From positions 1 through 52,532 of the forward strand of contig NZ_JAHHZF010000017.1 of assembly GCF_018729455.1 (NCBI RefSeq): 52,532 nucleotides of DNA. The letters run 5' to 3'. Source of the DNA: Prosthecodimorpha staleyi. Its GTDB lineage: Bacteria > Pseudomonadota > Alphaproteobacteria > Rhizobiales > Ancalomicrobiaceae. A model generated the notes under the pieces. The model worked only from the letters and a program-made list of their open reading frames with translations. It was not told where the DNA came from and ran no database searches. This document shows, one piece after another, positions 6,801 to 15,511 of the stretch; positions within the stretch are counted from its first letter, which is position 1; every line of letters begins with the position of its first letter. The position numbers and the translations under genes are program-made.

Positions 6801-8126
6801 TCAGAACTGCGCCACCCGGCCCCAGACCGAGGCGTCCAGCCGGCGCGGATCGTAGGGCGCCGGATCGACGATCGGCGTCGCACCGGTGATCAGATCGGCG
6901 ACCAGATGGCCGATGCCCGGTCCGACGCCGAAGCCGTGGCCGCTGAGCCCCGAGGCCAGGATGAAGCCCGGCAGCCGGTCGTAGCTGCCGATCGCCGCCA
7001 CGCCGTCCGGGGTGGTGTCGATATAGCCGGCCCAGGCGGCGGTGACCGGCGCATCGGCAAGGGCCGGCAGCAGGATGCCGGCGCGCCGGCGGGTCACGTC
7101 GATCTGGCGCCGGTCGGGCTTCGGATCGAGGATCCGGTTCGCCTCCATCGGCGTCGGCCGGTCGAGCGCCCAGCGCGCCAGCGTCTCGTGACCGCCGCGC
7201 AGGCCTTCGAGGCCGCCGACCGCGAGGCTGCGCCAGCGGCTGACGAACATCGGCAGGAACTGGCGCGCGAAGCGGAGCTGCTGCGGCGTCGGGTCGACCC
7301 GCGCCTTGCCGCTGACCGCGAGCGTGAAGCCGCCGCTGCCGCGCCGGGTGACCGAGACGCGTGCGGTGTGGAGTGCATCCGGCAGCGTCGCGTCGACCGG
7401 CGCCACGGCCAGGACCGAGGAGCGGATCGAGGCCTGCGGGAAGTCGATGCCGAGCTGCCGGCAGAAGGAGGAGGTCCAGGCGCCGCCGGCATGGACCACG
7501 GTCGAGGTCCGGATGGTGCCCTTTTCGGTGACCACGCCGGCGATCCGCCCGCCGGCCAGCTCCAGGCCGCGCGCCGCGCACATTTGGTGGACGGTGCCGC
7601 CGGCCGCCATCACGCCGCGCGCGATGATCGGCGCGGCCCGGCTCGGATCGGCGATGCCGTCGCTCGCCGAAAAGACGCCGCCCTTCCAGGCCTTGCCGGT
7701 CGCCCGGCCGCGCTCGGCGGCCTCCGCCGCGTTGAGGATATGGGTCGTCACGCCGTGGTGACGGGCCATGTCGCGCCAGGCGGCCCAGCGGGCGATCTCG
7801 GCCTCGTCGTCGCTCAGATAGAGCAGCCCGCAGCGGCTGAAGCCGAGATCCGCGCCGATCTCGCCGGCAAGCCGGTCCCAGAGTTCGAGGCTGCGGGTGG
7901 CGAGCGGCAGCTCGCGGACGTCGCGGTTCTGCTGCCGGCACCAGCCCCAGTTCCGGCTGGACTGCTCGGCGCCGATACGCCCCTTCTCGACCAGGGCCAC
8001 GCTGACGCCACGCCGGGCCAGATAGTAGGCCGCCGACACGCCGGCGATGCCGCCGCCGATCACGACCACATCGGCTGCGGACGGCAGAGCGGGCGACGAT
8101 TCGATGGCAAGCAACGGTGCGGGCAT
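6801..8126 (-). CDS. FAD-dependent oxidoreductase, DAO family (first copy)
   Basis: A 441-residue protein of the D-amino acid oxidase / glycine oxidase-like family. The dinucleotide fold is ADVVVIGGGIAGVSAAYYLA at 18-37, followed by the unusual block EQSSRNWGWCRQQNRDVREL at about 54-73. The C-terminus has the substrate/FAD closing segment SGLSGHGFGVGPGIGHLVAD. It should oxidise an amine or N-substituted amino acid to an imine. A close paralog sharing the SSRNWGWCRQQNRD block lies at 26626-27954. It is divergent from an Lrp-type regulator at 8373, a likely controller. The substrate is unknown. Confidence 0.9.
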   Translation of the reverse strand: MPAPLLAIESSPALPSAADVVVIGGGIAGVSAAYYLARRGVSVALVEKGRIGAEQSSRNWGWCRQQNRDVRELPLATRSLELWDRLAGEIGADLGFSRCGLLYLSDDEAEIARWAAWRDMARHHGVTTHILNAAEAAERGRATGKAWKGGVFSASDGIADPSRAAPIIARGVMAAGGTVHQMCAARGLELAGGRIAGVVTEKGTIRTSTVVHAGGAWTSSFCRQLGIDFPQASIRSSVLAVAPVDATLPDALHTARVSVTRRGSGGFTLAVSGKARVDPTPQQLRFARQFLPMFVSRWRSLAVGGLEGLRGGHETLARWALDRPTPMEANRILDPKPDRRQIDVTRRRAGILLPALADAPVTAAWAGYIDTTPDGVAAIGSYDRLPGFILASGLSGHGFGVGPGIGHLVADLITGATPIVDPAPYDPRRLDASVWGRVAQF

Positions 8127-8372
8127 GCGGATCTCCGGTCTGACGCCCTGAGACTACCCGGGTGGCGGCGGCCGGAGCCGCCGGACTGCGCGCCGGGACG
8201 GCATAACATGCTGCCGCGCCGACGACCGACGGCGCAACCTTCGCCCGCCCGCAGGTTCCAATGGGGGTACCGGCCACCGCGGGATTGCCCCGGCCTCGCG
8301 GCTCGACCATGATCCCCCGCGGCGCCTGATGAAATCGGTCGGCCGACCGGCGGCGCGGTTTCGGGACCCTGC

Positions 8373-8852
8373 ATGAAGCTCGATCAGATCGACCTGAAAA
8401 TCCTCTCGGAACTGCAGAAGAACGGCCGCATCACCAATGTGGAGCTGGCCGAACTGGTCAATCTGTCGCCGAGCCCGTGCCTGATGCGGGTCAAGAAGCT
8501 GCAAGCCGAGGGCTACATCCTCGGCTATTCGGCCCGCATCAACGTCGCCAAGCTCGGCCAGCCGCTGACCGTCTTCACCGAGATCACCCTGAAGAACCAC
8601 CGCCAGTCGGATTTCGCCCGCTTCCTGGCCGTGGTCGAAAAACTCGATTCCGTCGTCGAATGCCACCTCGTTTCGGGCGGCTACGACTATCTGGTGAAAT
8701 TCGTCACCGGCGGCATCGCCGAATACCAGGTCCTGATGGAACGCCTGATCGACCTCGACATCGGCATCGACAAGTATTTCAGTTTCGTCGTCCTGAAATC
8801 CCCGATCGTAAAACCGCACATCCCGCTGGCGACCCTGTTTCATGCGGAGTGA
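8373..8852 (+). CDS. Lrp/AsnC-family transcriptional regulator
   Basis: A 159-residue regulator with the full Lrp layout: N-terminal HTH (LDQIDLKILSELQKNGRITN then VELAELVNLSPSPCLMRVKK), then an AsnC/RAM ligand domain with GYILGYSARIN, VVECHLVSGGYDYLVKFVT and IDKYFSFVVLKSPIVK. Such regulators sense amino acids, and their genes commonly sit next to amino acid oxidases. Here the gene is divergent from the FAD oxidoreductase at 6801-8126 with 246 bp between. An amino acid or related compound is the probable inducer (inference). Confidence 0.92.
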   Translation: MKLDQIDLKILSELQKNGRITNVELAELVNLSPSPCLMRVKKLQAEGYILGYSARINVAKLGQPLTVFTEITLKNHRQSDFARFLAVVEKLDSVVECHLVSGGYDYLVKFVTGGIAEYQVLMERLIDLDIGIDKYFSFVVLKSPIVKPHIPLATLFHAE

Positions 8853-8911
8853 GGGGTGGCAGGGGGTGGGCAGTGGGCATTGGAGAATTGCGCCCCGGCA
8901 GTGCCCCCAAA

Positions 8912-9061
8912 CCGCAATCCCGGACAAGGCCCGAAGAGCCGCCGATCCGGGACCTACTCGCCTCGCCGCCACATCACGATCATCAATTAAAACATAGTCT
9001 TGCGGCAAGTCGCCTGCAGAGTGGGTCCCGGCTCTCCGCTGCGCTGCGGCCGGGATTGCGG
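8912..9061. repeat. About 150-bp imperfect inverted-repeat element
   Basis: The ends are exact inverted copies: CCGCAATCCCGG at 8912-8923 and CCGGGATTGCGG at 9050-9061. Inner arms also pair: GATCCGGGACCTACTC at 8944-8959 with GAGTGGGTCCCGGCTC at 9019-9034. The centre is AT-rich. No gene is seen in 8853-9157. The element sits between two convergent genes (Lrp regulator and ABC ATPase). A palindromic intergenic repeat or a small non-autonomous mobile element fits best; a bidirectional terminator role is possible. Flanks carry C-rich heptamer-like runs of CTGCCNN at about 9112-9142. Confidence 0.6.
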
Positions 9062-9157
9062 TTGAGGGAGGAGCGTTGCTCCGCGGCCCTTCTCATACCG
9101 CATATTGCCCCCTGCCGACTGCCGCCTGCCCACTGCCGACCCGCGCCCCTGCGCGGG

Positions 9158-10822
9158 CTACCGCCCGTCGAACGCCTTCACCAGCTCCGGATCCCTGTCG
9201 AGGCTGTCGAGCCAGGTCGGGTCGAGCTTGGGGACGGAGGCGTAGAGGAGGCGGGAATAGGGGTGGCTGTCGGGGCCGCCGAGATGGTCGGGGGCGGCCT
9301 GTTCGATCTTCTCGCCGCGATACATGACCGCGACCTCGTCGCAGATCGCCCGGACGGTGTTCAGGTCGTGGCTGATGAACAGGTAGGAGACGCCGAGCTC
9401 GCGCTGCAGTTCCTTGAGGAGGTCGATGATCGCCGCCGCGACGACCGTGTCGAGCGCGGAGGTGATCTCGTCGCACAGGATCAGGCGCGGCTCGGCGGCG
9501 AGCGCGCGGGCAAGGTTGACGCGCTGCTTCTGGCCGCCGGACAGTTCCGTCGCCCGGCGGTGGCGCAGGCTGCGCGGCAGATGCACCATGTCGAGCAGCC
9601 GGTCGACGCGCGCCTGCCGCTCGGCGCCGCCGATGCCGTGATAGAAGGTGATCGGGCGGCCGAGGATCTCTTCGACCGATTTCATCGGATTGAGCGCGGT
9701 GTCGGCGGACTGGAACACGATCTGCAATTTGCGCAGTTCGTCGCGCGATCGGGCGCCCGCGTCGGCGGCGAGTTCCTTGCCGTCGAACAGGATATGGCCG
9801 CGGGCGCGCGGCACGATGCCGGCGATGACGCGGGCCAGGGTCGACTTGCCGCAACCGGATTCGCCGATGATGCCGAGATTGCGGCCCGCGGCGAGCGACA
9901 GGGTCACGTCGCGCACGACCGGAACGGCCGGCATGCCGTCGGCCATGATGCGGCCGTAGCCGGCGATGACGCCGGAGAGTTCCAGGAGCGGATGCGGATG
10001 GACGGCCGGCTCGACGGCGGCCGGCACGGCCCGGTTTGGCGCGAAGGCAGCAAGAAGCTCGCGCGTATAGGGATGCTGCGGCCGCTCCAGGATCGCCGCC
10101 GTGGTGCCGATCTCCAGGATCTCGCCGCCCTTCAGGACGACGATCCGGTCGGCGATCTGCGCCACCACGGCGAGATCGTGGGACACGTAGACGCCGGCCA
10201 TGCCGCCGCGCTTCATGACCGTCTTGAAGGCGCGCAGGACTTCGATCTGGGTGGTCACGTCGAGCGCCGTGGTCGGCTCGTCGAAGATCATCAGCTTCGG
10301 GCCGCCGATCAGCGCCATGGCGGCGGAGAGCCGCTGCAGCTGGCCGCCGGAGACCTGATGCGGATAGCGGTCGCCGATCGTGTCGGGCTCGGGCAGGGAC
10401 AGGGCACGGAACAGTTCGACAGCACGGATGCGCGCTTCGGTGTCGGACATCAGGCCATGGATGCGGGTGACCTCGATCACCTGCTCCATGATCGTGCTGG
10501 CCGGATTGAAGGCCGCCGCCGCGCTCTGCGGCACATAGGCGACCTCGGTTCCGCGGATGGCCCGGCGCTCGCGCTCGGAGAGCCGCACCATGTCCTTCCC
10601 GCCGACCGTGACCGAGCCGCCGGTGATGCGGCAGCCGGGTCGGGTATAGCCCATCAGCGTCAGCGCGATGGTCGACTTGCCCGAGCCGCTCTCGCCGATC
10701 AGGGCGACGATCTCGCCCTCCTCGATCGTGAAGCCGACCTTGCGGATGATCTCGACCCGCCGCCCGGCATCGGTGGTGGCTTCGACCTCGAGGTCGCGAA
10801 TGTCAACGATCGTCGCCATCAC
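9158..10822 (-). CDS. Peptide-type ABC transporter, fused double ATPase (DppD-DppF-like)
   Basis: A 554-residue protein with two complete ABC ATPase domains. Domain 1: Walker A GESGSGKS at 43-50, signature VSGGQLQR at about 157-164, Walker B LMIFDEPT at about 177-184. Domain 2: Walker A GESGCGKS at 320-327, signature LSGGQKQR, Walker B LILCDEIT. Each domain ends in the oligopeptide-type tail (HPYTRELL and HPYSRLL). Its ATG overlaps the stop of the upstream permease by 4 bp. It powers uptake by the permeases at 10819-12614 with the binding protein at 12937-14547. The second Walker B has Ile after Glu where Pro is usual (DEIT), common in DppF-type domains. Confidence 0.93.
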   Translation of the reverse strand: MMATIVDIRDLEVEATTDAGRRVEIIRKVGFTIEEGEIVALIGESGSGKSTIALTLMGYTRPGCRITGGSVTVGGKDMVRLSERERRAIRGTEVAYVPQSAAAAFNPASTIMEQVIEVTRIHGLMSDTEARIRAVELFRALSLPEPDTIGDRYPHQVSGGQLQRLSAAMALIGGPKLMIFDEPTTALDVTTQIEVLRAFKTVMKRGGMAGVYVSHDLAVVAQIADRIVVLKGGEILEIGTTAAILERPQHPYTRELLAAFAPNRAVPAAVEPAVHPHPLLELSGVIAGYGRIMADGMPAVPVVRDVTLSLAAGRNLGIIGESGCGKSTLARVIAGIVPRARGHILFDGKELAADAGARSRDELRKLQIVFQSADTALNPMKSVEEILGRPITFYHGIGGAERQARVDRLLDMVHLPRSLRHRRATELSGGQKQRVNLARALAAEPRLILCDEITSALDTVVAAAIIDLLKELQRELGVSYLFISHDLNTVRAICDEVAVMYRGEKIEQAAPDHLGGPDSHPYSRLLYASVPKLDPTWLDSLDRDPELVKAFDGR

Positions 10823-11664
10823 GCGCTCCGGTCCCGGATCTTCTGCGGCAGGTTGTCGATCAGGAGATTGACCCCGATCGTCAGGCTGGCGATGGCCAGC
10901 GACGGCGCCATCACGGCCGGCGCGCCGAAGGACAGGCCGCCGATATTCTCACGCACCAGGGCGCCCCAGTCGGCATTGGGCGGCTGCACGCCGAGACCCA
11001 GGAAGGAGAGGCCGGACAGGAGCAGCACGATGAACACGAAGCGCAATCCGACATCGGCGAAAACCGGCCCGACGATGTTGGGCAGGATCTCCGATCCGAT
11101 CAGGTAGCCGAGGCTCTCGCCGCGGATGCGCGCCACCGTGATGAAGTCCATCGTGTTGACGTTGACGGCAAGCGCCCGGGCGAAGCGGAAGGCGCCGGGC
11201 GTGTAGATGATCGCGAGCGTCACGATCAGGACCGGGATCGAGGAGCCGACGCCGGCGACCACGACCAGGCCGAACAGCTTGCTCGGGATCGAGTTGAGCG
11301 CGTCCAGAAGTCGGCTCAGCGCCGAGTCGGCCCAGCCGCCGAGGACCGCGGCCGCCATGCCGAGCGAGACGCCGGCAAGGCAGGCGATCGTCACGGCGGC
11401 GAGCGAGATGCCGACCGTGTAGCGCGCGCCCATCAGGATGCGGGAGAGCATGTCGCGGCCGAGATAGTCGGTCCCGAGCGGGAATTTGGCGGTCAGCGGG
11501 CCGAAATAGTCGTAGTCGACGATCTCGCCGACGCCGTGCGGCGTGATCCAGGGCGCCGCGATCGCGACGAGCGCCCAGGCCAGCACGACCGCGAAGCTCG
11601 CCAAGCCGACGCCGTTGACGCGGTAGCCGGTCCAACGGCCGATATGTTGCGACAGGACGGCCAT
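10819..11664 (-). CDS. Peptide-type ABC transporter permease (DppC-like)
   Basis: A 281-residue inner-membrane permease. One N-terminal membrane helix (ASFAVVLAWALVAIAAPWIT) precedes the DppC-type block FPLGTDYLGRDMLSRILMGA, then four to five more helices. The EAA loop is MDFITVARIRGESLGYLIGS. The ending SFLGLGVQPPNADWGALVRE is diagnostic of the DppC/OppC family. The start at 11664 overlaps the stop of the DppB-like gene (TGATG); its own stop overlaps the ATPase start by 4 bp. Confidence 0.92.
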   Translation of the reverse strand: MAVLSQHIGRWTGYRVNGVGLASFAVVLAWALVAIAAPWITPHGVGEIVDYDYFGPLTAKFPLGTDYLGRDMLSRILMGARYTVGISLAAVTIACLAGVSLGMAAAVLGGWADSALSRLLDALNSIPSKLFGLVVVAGVGSSIPVLIVTLAIIYTPGAFRFARALAVNVNTMDFITVARIRGESLGYLIGSEILPNIVGPVFADVGLRFVFIVLLLSGLSFLGLGVQPPNADWGALVRENIGGLSFGAPAVMAPSLAIASLTIGVNLLIDNLPQKIRDRSA

Positions 11665-12614
11665 CAGCGGAGCCTCGGGTTGGCCAGGATGGCGAGGATG
11701 TCGGCGGTGGTGGTCAGGAGCAGATAGACGAGGCAGAAGATCATGGCGCAGGTCTGGATCAGCGGCAGGTCGCGGGTGGCGACCGCATCGACCATCAGCT
11801 TGGCGATGCCCGGATAGTTGAAGATGGTCTCGACGATGATCACCCCGCCGAGCAGGTAGGACAGCGAGAGCGCGACGGCGTTGACGATCGGCCCGATGGC
11901 GTTGGGCAGGGCATGGCGCAGCACGACGCGGGCCGGCGAGGCGCCCTTGAGGATGGCCATCTCGACATAGGGACTTTGCAGCGCCTCGATCACGGCGGCC
12001 CGGGTCATGCGGATCATCTGGGCCGAGATGACGAAGCTCAGCGTCATGATCGGCATGGCGTAGATCTTCAGGAGCTCGCCGAAGGTCGACACGTCGCGGG
12101 CGATCGACAGGGCCGGCAGCCATTTCAGCCAGACCGCGAAGATCAGCACGGCGCTGGTGGCGACCATGAATTCCGGCACCGAGATGACCCCGATGGTCAG
12201 CATCGAGACCGTCCGGTCATAGACCGAGCCGCGCATGGCGGCGGCCGTGATGCCCAGCGTCAGGGCGATCGGCACCGAGAACAGCGCGGTCAGCCCGGCA
12301 AGCTTGAGGGAGGAGACGAGCCGGCCGCCGATCAGTTGCGCGATCGGCAGGCGGTTGGCGTAGGAAGTGCCGAGATCACCGGTCGCGAGGCCGGCCAGCC
12401 AATGGCCGAAACGGACCAGCGCCGGCTCGTCGAGATGCATCGCGGTCCTGAGGCCGGCCACCGCCTCGGGCGTCGCGGCCTGCCCGAGCAGGATCTCGAC
12501 CACATCGCCGGGCAGGATCGCGGTCGCGGCAAAGACCGTGAAGGACACGACCACCATCGTGAACAGCGCGATCAGCAGGCGTCCTGCGATCAGGGACGGT
12601 ATCCTGGCTTTCAT
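11664..12614 (-). CDS. Peptide-type ABC transporter permease (DppB-like)
   Basis: A 316-residue inner-membrane permease with a membrane helix at about 10-35 (LLIALFTMVVVSFTVFAATA), the periplasmic block DVVEILLGQAATPEAVAGLR then LDEPALVRFGHWLAGLATGD, and four to five more helices. The EAA-like loop is IEALQSPYVEMAILKGASPA followed by RVVLRHALPNA, typical of DppB/OppB. It follows the solute-binding protein gene after a 322-bp gap rich in hairpins, and is coupled to the DppC-like gene. Confidence 0.92.
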   Translation of the reverse strand: MKARIPSLIAGRLLIALFTMVVVSFTVFAATAILPGDVVEILLGQAATPEAVAGLRTAMHLDEPALVRFGHWLAGLATGDLGTSYANRLPIAQLIGGRLVSSLKLAGLTALFSVPIALTLGITAAAMRGSVYDRTVSMLTIGVISVPEFMVATSAVLIFAVWLKWLPALSIARDVSTFGELLKIYAMPIMTLSFVISAQMIRMTRAAVIEALQSPYVEMAILKGASPARVVLRHALPNAIGPIVNAVALSLSYLLGGVIIVETIFNYPGIAKLMVDAVATRDLPLIQTCAMIFCLVYLLLTTTADILAILANPRLR

Positions 12615-12936
12615 CCGCGCTCCGTTCGTTCGGCAACAGGATCGGCGTGCCCGCTGCGGTAATCATACCGCATGCCGACCTCGACGACGGTCTCGATTTG
12701 CAGTCTCGCTTAGCAAGGAGCGGGCCGGAACCGGGCGGATGGCGCCTCCCGGAGGCGCGCAAGGGCCTTGTCGTTCCCCGAAGGCGCCGAGGCATCGCGT
12801 CCGACGCATCGGACGGTGCCGGCGCAAGGCCCGGCTCAGGTCTCGTCCATCGGACGAAGGGCGCGACCGGGGTTCGAACCCCGGTCGCGCGGAAGGCGGT
12901 CACCGGCGCTGCAGCGCGCCGGCAACGGTCGGCCGG
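12615..12936 (-). promoter_or_regulatory. Hairpin-rich gap between binding-protein and permease genes
   Basis: No gene is seen. On the minus-strand transcript leaving the binding-protein gene there are four stems in about 150 bases: a perfect 30-base palindrome at 12861-12890 (arms GCGCGACCGGGGTTC), TCGTCC/GGACGA at 12843-12857, CGTCCGA/TCGGACG at 12798-12815 and GCGCCTCC/GGAGGCGC at 12742-12758. Such a series can stabilise the upstream message or terminate part of transcription, giving more binding protein than permease (inference from known transporter operons). Confidence 0.5.
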
Positions 12937-14547
12937 TCAGGCCAGCCAGACATATTCGGCGAAGGCGTAGCCCATCATGCCGCCGAGCGGATTGGCCTTG
13001 AGGCCCTGCAGCTTGGACGAGATCGCATCGACGTTGGAGATGTAGACCGGGATCGCCGTGCCGGCTTCCTCGGCGACCATGACCTGCATCTCGCCGTAGA
13101 TCTGCTTGCGCTTGGCCTCGTCGAGCGAGCCGCGCGCCTCGATCAGCATGCGGTCGAACTTCTCGGACTTGTACTGGCTCTCGTTCCACGGCGCGGTGGA
13201 GGCGTAGAGCAGCGAGAACAGGATGTCGGGGGTCGGCCGCGGATTGATGTTGCCGAAATGGACCGGCGCCTTCAGCCAGTAGTTCGACCAGTAGCCGTCC
13301 GAAGGCACGCGCTTCAGGTCGAACTTCATGCCGATCGCCTGGCCGGCGGACTGCACGATGGTGGCCATGTCGACCGACGAGGAGGCCGCGTCCGAGCAGA
13401 CGATCGGGATCTCCTGGCCGATCAGGCCGGCCTTCTGGAAGTGGAACTTGGCCTTCTCGGGATCGAACGCCTTCGGCTTCAGGCTGGCATTGTGGTAGCG
13501 GTTGGCCGGCGAGACCGGCTGGTCGTTGGCGATCTCGGCGAGGCCGCGCAGCGCGGATTTCTGGATCGCCTCGCGATTGATCAGATACTTCATGCCGGCG
13601 ACGAAGTCGGCCTTGTCGCCCGGCGTCATGTCGAGGCGCATGTTCAGGTTGGTGTAGTTGCCGGCGGTGGTCTTGGACAGGACCACGCCCGGCTGGCCCT
13701 CGACCAGACGGATGTTGCGCGGATTGATCGAGGCGGCGAGCTGGATGTCGCCGGCGAGCAGCGCGTTGATGCGCGCGGCGTCGTCCGGGATGGCGAAGAA
13801 CTCGAAACTGTCGAGATGGGCGGCGCCGGACTTGAAGTAGTTCTTGTTCTTCACGCCGATCGAGCGCACGCCCGGCTCGAAATTCTCGCACACGAAGGCG
13901 CCGGTGCCGTTCGCCTTGGCGAAGGTGGTGGTGCCGTCGGCGATGATCATGAAATGATGCAGCGACAGGATGGTCGGCAGATCGCCGTTGGACTCGGCGA
14001 GCGTGATCTCGACCGTCAGGTCGTCGACCGCCTTGAAGCCGGTCATCTGCTTGGCGATCGCGTTGACCTTCGAGCCGGTCGCCGGGTCGAGATGGCGCTT
14101 CAGCGAGTAGATCACGTCGGCGGAGGAGAGCGTCTTGCCGGAATGGAAGGTGACGCCCTTGCGTAGCTTCACCGTCCAGACCTTGCCGTCCTTGGACTCG
14201 ATGCTCTCGGCCAGCTCCATCTGCGGCACGCCGGTCTCGTCCAGGAAGGTGAGACGGTTGTAGAAGGCGCAGCAGCGGACATAGTCGGTCGACAGCGAGG
14301 CCTTGGCCGGATCGAGCGTGTCGGCCGTGGAGGACGACCATCCGGCCGCCTTCAGGGTGCCACCGGAAACCGGGGTCGCCGCCAGCGCCGAGGTGGCTCG
14401 GCCGATGACCAGGCCGCCCGCGGCCGCGGTGAGGCCGCCGGCCATCAGCATCTTGATGAGATCGCGGCGGGTCGCGCCGTGGCGAAGCGCATGCTCGACC
14501 ATGGCGTCGTCGGACTGGGTCCAGTGGGATGCGAACTTGTCGGTCAC
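12937..14547 (-). CDS. Peptide/opine-type ABC transporter solute-binding protein (SBP_bac_5), Tat-exported
   Basis: A 536-residue periplasmic binding protein. The N-terminus carries a twin-arginine signal (TRRDLIKMLMAGGL at 26-39, cleavage expected after ALA near 56). The mature part has the family-5 pattern PVSGGTLKAAGWSSS, TLDPAKAS, VWTVKLRKGVTFHSGKTLSS and DVIYSLKRHLDP. The start is a GTG at 14547 with AAGGGGAAC just before it. It should deliver ligand to the DppBC-like permeases downstream. The ligand may be a short peptide, an opine or another amino compound; the surrounding amine oxidases and aminotransferase favour an amino compound (inference). Confidence 0.93.
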   Translation of the reverse strand: MTDKFASHWTQSDDAMVEHALRHGATRRDLIKMLMAGGLTAAAGGLVIGRATSALAATPVSGGTLKAAGWSSSTADTLDPAKASLSTDYVRCCAFYNRLTFLDETGVPQMELAESIESKDGKVWTVKLRKGVTFHSGKTLSSADVIYSLKRHLDPATGSKVNAIAKQMTGFKAVDDLTVEITLAESNGDLPTILSLHHFMIIADGTTTFAKANGTGAFVCENFEPGVRSIGVKNKNYFKSGAAHLDSFEFFAIPDDAARINALLAGDIQLAASINPRNIRLVEGQPGVVLSKTTAGNYTNLNMRLDMTPGDKADFVAGMKYLINREAIQKSALRGLAEIANDQPVSPANRYHNASLKPKAFDPEKAKFHFQKAGLIGQEIPIVCSDAASSSVDMATIVQSAGQAIGMKFDLKRVPSDGYWSNYWLKAPVHFGNINPRPTPDILFSLLYASTAPWNESQYKSEKFDRMLIEARGSLDEAKRKQIYGEMQVMVAEEAGTAIPVYISNVDAISSKLQGLKANPLGGMMGYAFAEYVWLA

Positions 14548-14615
14548 GACGTTCCCCTTTCGTGGTTCCGCGGGCGGATGCCCACCGTTCGATCGGATTG
14601 GCGCAAGACGGCTGA

Positions 14616-15332
14616 TCAGGCCGGCAGGCTGGCCTCGACGGCATCGGCCAGGGCCGCCATCGAGGTGAAGTGGAAGTCGGGCTCGGTGAAGCGCTCGGGC
14701 TCGATCGTGCCGCCGTAGCCGGGCTGGGCATGGCGGCGCTCGATCCAGCAATTGGTCATGCCGAGCCGGCGCGAGATGCCGATGTCGTGGTACTGGCTCT
14801 GCGCCACATGCAGGATCCGGTCGGGCGCGCCGCCCTCGCTCTCCACGAAGCGGAAGACCTGGCGGAAGAATTCGGGATCGGGCTTCTCGGTGCCGGTGTC
14901 GTCGACCGTGAAGCCGGCATGAAACGGGTTGCCGAGGGTACGGGCGAAATGCTCGAAGGCCCAGCGCTGCGCGTTGGTCATGGCGATCAGGCGATAGCGG
15001 CGGGCCAGCCGTGCAAGCGCCTCGGCGCTGTCCGGGAAGGCCGACCAGGTCGCGGCCCCATCGCGCAGCCGCGCGCCGAATTCGGTGCCCGCGGGCAGGC
15101 CGAGCTTCGGGGCGATGACGCCGTAGACGCGAGCGAGATCGTCGGGAAAGCGCAGCGCCTCCGGCATGTACCGGGCCGCCCGGTAGAGTGCCAGCGCGGC
15201 CTCGCCGTCGACCGCGACGCCCGCCTCCCGGCCGATCGCCGCGAGCGTGCCGGTGATGCCGCCCTCGAAGTCGATCAGGGTGCCGACCACGTCGAAGGTC
15301 AGGTACCGGAAATCGGCGAAACTCTTGGACAC
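14616..15332 (-). CDS. HAD-superfamily hydrolase, type-II haloacid dehalogenase-like
   Basis: A 238-residue HAD protein. Motif 1 is YLTFDVVGTLIDF with nucleophile D14; the second Asp of DxD is Val, as is normal in type-II haloacid dehalogenase-like members, not phosphatases. Motif 2 is AMTNAQRW, motif 3 Lys is in TEKPDPEFF, and the acidic motif 4 region is HVAQSQYHDIG. The start is GTG at 15332 because AGGAGG lies 7 bases upstream. It lies between the aminotransferase and the binding-protein genes on the same strand. A similar HAD protein is at 18090-18758. The substrate is unknown. Confidence 0.85.
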   Translation of the reverse strand: MSKSFADFRYLTFDVVGTLIDFEGGITGTLAAIGREAGVAVDGEAALALYRAARYMPEALRFPDDLARVYGVIAPKLGLPAGTEFGARLRDGAATWSAFPDSAEALARLARRYRLIAMTNAQRWAFEHFARTLGNPFHAGFTVDDTGTEKPDPEFFRQVFRFVESEGGAPDRILHVAQSQYHDIGISRRLGMTNCWIERRHAQPGYGGTIEPERFTEPDFHFTSMAALADAVEASLPA

Positions 15333-15511
15333 CCGGGAACCTCCTGGCGATGGCCGGCTGGAACGGATTTCTTCCGATCGCGCCCTCAGGAGTTTCCCCA
15401 AGGGGCTTGCGCCTTATCCGCTGAATGCGCGAAGCGGTTCGGCACAAAATTTCGAATCGCGCGGCATTCCAACATATCGGCTGAAATGCCGGCCGAAGCG
15501 CCGGGGCCGGG

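Noticed and set aside
5898-8312. A long plus-strand open frame (about 800 codons) across the DHDPS and FAD oxidoreductase genes.
   Set aside because: It lies antisense to two genes with clear domain motifs and its translation is Arg/Ala/Gly-rich with no motif; such frames are a normal by-product of high GC.
8477-11107. An 870-codon plus-strand frame through the Lrp and ABC ATPase genes.
   Set aside because: Shadow of conserved genes on the opposite strand or in another frame; no recognisable domain.
12861-12890. A tRNA T arm or tRNA fragment because of the GGTTCGAACC core.
   Set aside because: The sequence is a simple perfect palindrome with no anticodon arm or CCA; it fits a hairpin better.
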